Assembly: GCF_029227915.1 (NCBI RefSeq)
Contig: NC_079875.1
Coordinates: 15,617,001 to 15,679,000, forward strand
Length of the DNA: 62,000 bases
Source: Hydractinia symbiolongicarpus
Taxonomy: Eukaryota > Cnidaria > Hydrozoa > Anthoathecata > Hydractiniidae
Direction of reading: 5' to 3'
Positions 60,930-62,000 of the stretch are shown one piece after another. Below the pieces are notes generated by a model, which ran no database searches, was not told where the DNA came from, and worked only from the letters and a program-made list of their open reading frames with translations. How positions within the stretch are numbered: the first letter of the stretch is position 1; each line of letters opens with the position of its first letter. A program made the translations under genes and the position numbers.

Positions 60930-62000
60930 TTACATAAAATGTTGATAAACTAATTTTTTGAACTGAAATAAGTTATCGCAACAACGTATTTTTAATGGTA
61001 AGTCATTGTATAATGCTGCACCAAGATATTTGAAGGATCTTTTTCCGAACTCCAATTTTATACGTGGTAATTTCACTAACATATTTCGATTCCGTGTGTT
61101 AATTGAATGCACGTTGATAACAAAATAATTATTGAAATTTTCGCAGACAGTGCTTGTCAGACAGCTTTTTACCAAAACGCATGCCCGTCCTTTCATCTTT
61201 CCTTCAATACTCCCAATCGTATTTTTTCCTCCAACTATTTGTCCGGCTCGATTTTCTATTGATTGTAACTTTTTTCGTTGGGTCATCGTTAATTTTAAAT
61301 TTAAAAGAGAACTATACAACAAAATGGGTTCAATTACCATCTGATAGATTTTATATGCAGCTTCAAAACTCAGAAATGGTCGCATTTTTCTAAGAAGGTT
61401 CAATCTTCTGGCTGCTTTCTTATATGACTTCTCAAAATTATCAACCAGGGTTAGTGACGAATACAGTTCGTTTCCCAAATATATGTAAGACGTGGAATGA
61501 TGAATAGGTTGACCCTGCATTGCCAATTGGATTGTATTTTTGGTATTTTTACGGGATAATCTTTTAGATGTTCCAAATAGCACAGTTTCTGTTTTTCCTT
61601 TCTTTAGATTCAGTATGAGTTCGTTATCGTTCAAATAAGTGGATACGTTTTCTAATTCATCGTTCAATGTTGTTTCTATTATATAGGGGTCAGCATTTGC
61701 AACATAGATGACGGTATCGTCAGCAAATCGAATACACTTACTTTTCTCAAGGTGTTCCGAGAAGTCATTAAAAAATATCAAAAATAGTATAGGACTGAGT
61801 ATCGATCCTTGCGGCACTCCACTTACAACATTAAAACTTGCTGATGTTCGATTGCCAACTTCAACAACTTGTGATCGGTTAAAAAGATAATCTGTAAACC
61901 ACAACAATTCTACATTGTCAACACCGTATGATGAAAGTTTTCTTAAGACTACATTGTGACTGATCGTATCGAACGCTTTACTTAAATCCAGGAACAGCGC
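60930..62000 (-). CDS. Non-LTR retrotransposon reverse transcriptase, 3' part (runs off right edge)
   Basis: The frame is open from the window edge (ALFLDLSKAFDTISHNVVLR) to a stop at 60930, about 356 residues without a break. RT motifs in order: LDLSKAFDTISH, GVPQGSILSPILFLIFFND, the active site FADDT (IRFADDTVIYV), then LNLKKGKTETVLFG, YLGNELYSS, and a C-terminal tail RSFKYLGAALYNDLPLKI. The pattern fits CR1/jockey-type LINEs that end shortly after the thumb region. The endonuclease half should lie beyond 62000. The absence of stops suggests a young copy, different from the decayed endonuclease fragment at 57356-58367. Confidence 0.93.
   Translation of the reverse strand, partial: ALFLDLSKAFDTISHNVVLRKLSSYGVDNVELLWFTDYLFNRSQVVEVGNRTSASFNVVSGVPQGSILSPILFLIFFNDFSEHLEKSKCIRFADDTVIYVANADPYIIETTLNDELENVSTYLNDNELILNLKKGKTETVLFGTSKRLSRKNTKNTIQLAMQGQPIHHSTSYIYLGNELYSSLTLVDNFEKSYKKAARRLNLLRKMRPFLSFEAAYKIYQMVIEPILLYSSLLNLKLTMTQRKKLQSIENRAGQIVGGKNTIGSIEGKMKGRACVLVKSCLTSTVCENFNNYFVINVHSINTRNRNMLVKLPRIKLEFGKRSFKYLGAALYNDLPLKIRCCDNLFQFKKLVYQHFM

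Overview
The window is intron-rich, AT-rich animal DNA. Exons are short with GT/AG borders, introns are kilobases long, and transposon debris is heavy. A TRPM2-type channel that keeps a NUDT9-H tail, a SNAPC3 gene, a ubiquitin-protease fused into a retroelement and HIRAN/pogo mobile genes together suggest a cnidarian, perhaps a medusozoan. That is inferred from gene style only. All three host genes lie on the minus strand.

Layout: (1) 184-3900 is the 5' part of an ABCG half-transporter whose N-terminus is a secreted Notum/pectin-acetylesterase domain with a complete Ser/Asp/His triad; the gene runs off the left edge. (2) 3901-14363 is repeat-rich intergenic DNA: a near-perfect foldback, about 82 units of a tetranucleotide, a tRNA-derived SINE, hairpin-headed dispersed repeats and a 21-bp minisatellite. 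(3) 14364-24719 is a complete 10-exon SNAPC3 (snRNA-gene transcription factor subunit) model of 371 residues. One intron carries a 16-bp minisatellite with a 274-bp higher-order period and a 791-bp DNA transposon. (4) 24728-38109 is intergenic and mostly non-autonomous DNA transposons: CAGTACTG-ended TA elements, a 1217-bp Harbinger-like element and a pogo remnant, plus a few orphan exon candidates. (5) 38110-57355 holds 20 exons of a TRPM2-like channel: MHR4, S1-S6, TRP helix, coiled coil, then NUDT9-H. The MHR1-3 end was not found and probably lies beyond the right edge. (6) The 6.2-kb intron between coiled coil and NUDT9-H hosts a full-length Tigger/pogo transposon (41464-44280) and a decayed RT-USP retroelement. 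(7) 57356-62000 holds a frameshifted LINE endonuclease fragment and the 3' half of a non-LTR reverse transcriptase.

The most novel item is the Tigger element. Its intact transposase has a C-terminal PCNA-binding (PIP-box) motif, and next to it, divergently transcribed, lies an intact HIRAN-domain gene. Because PCNA and HIRAN domains both act at replication forks, the pair may be a two-gene, replication-coupled transposition module. The Notum-ABCG fusion is the second most interesting item. Exon borders were set by hand from splice sites and reading phase, and may be off by a base or two.
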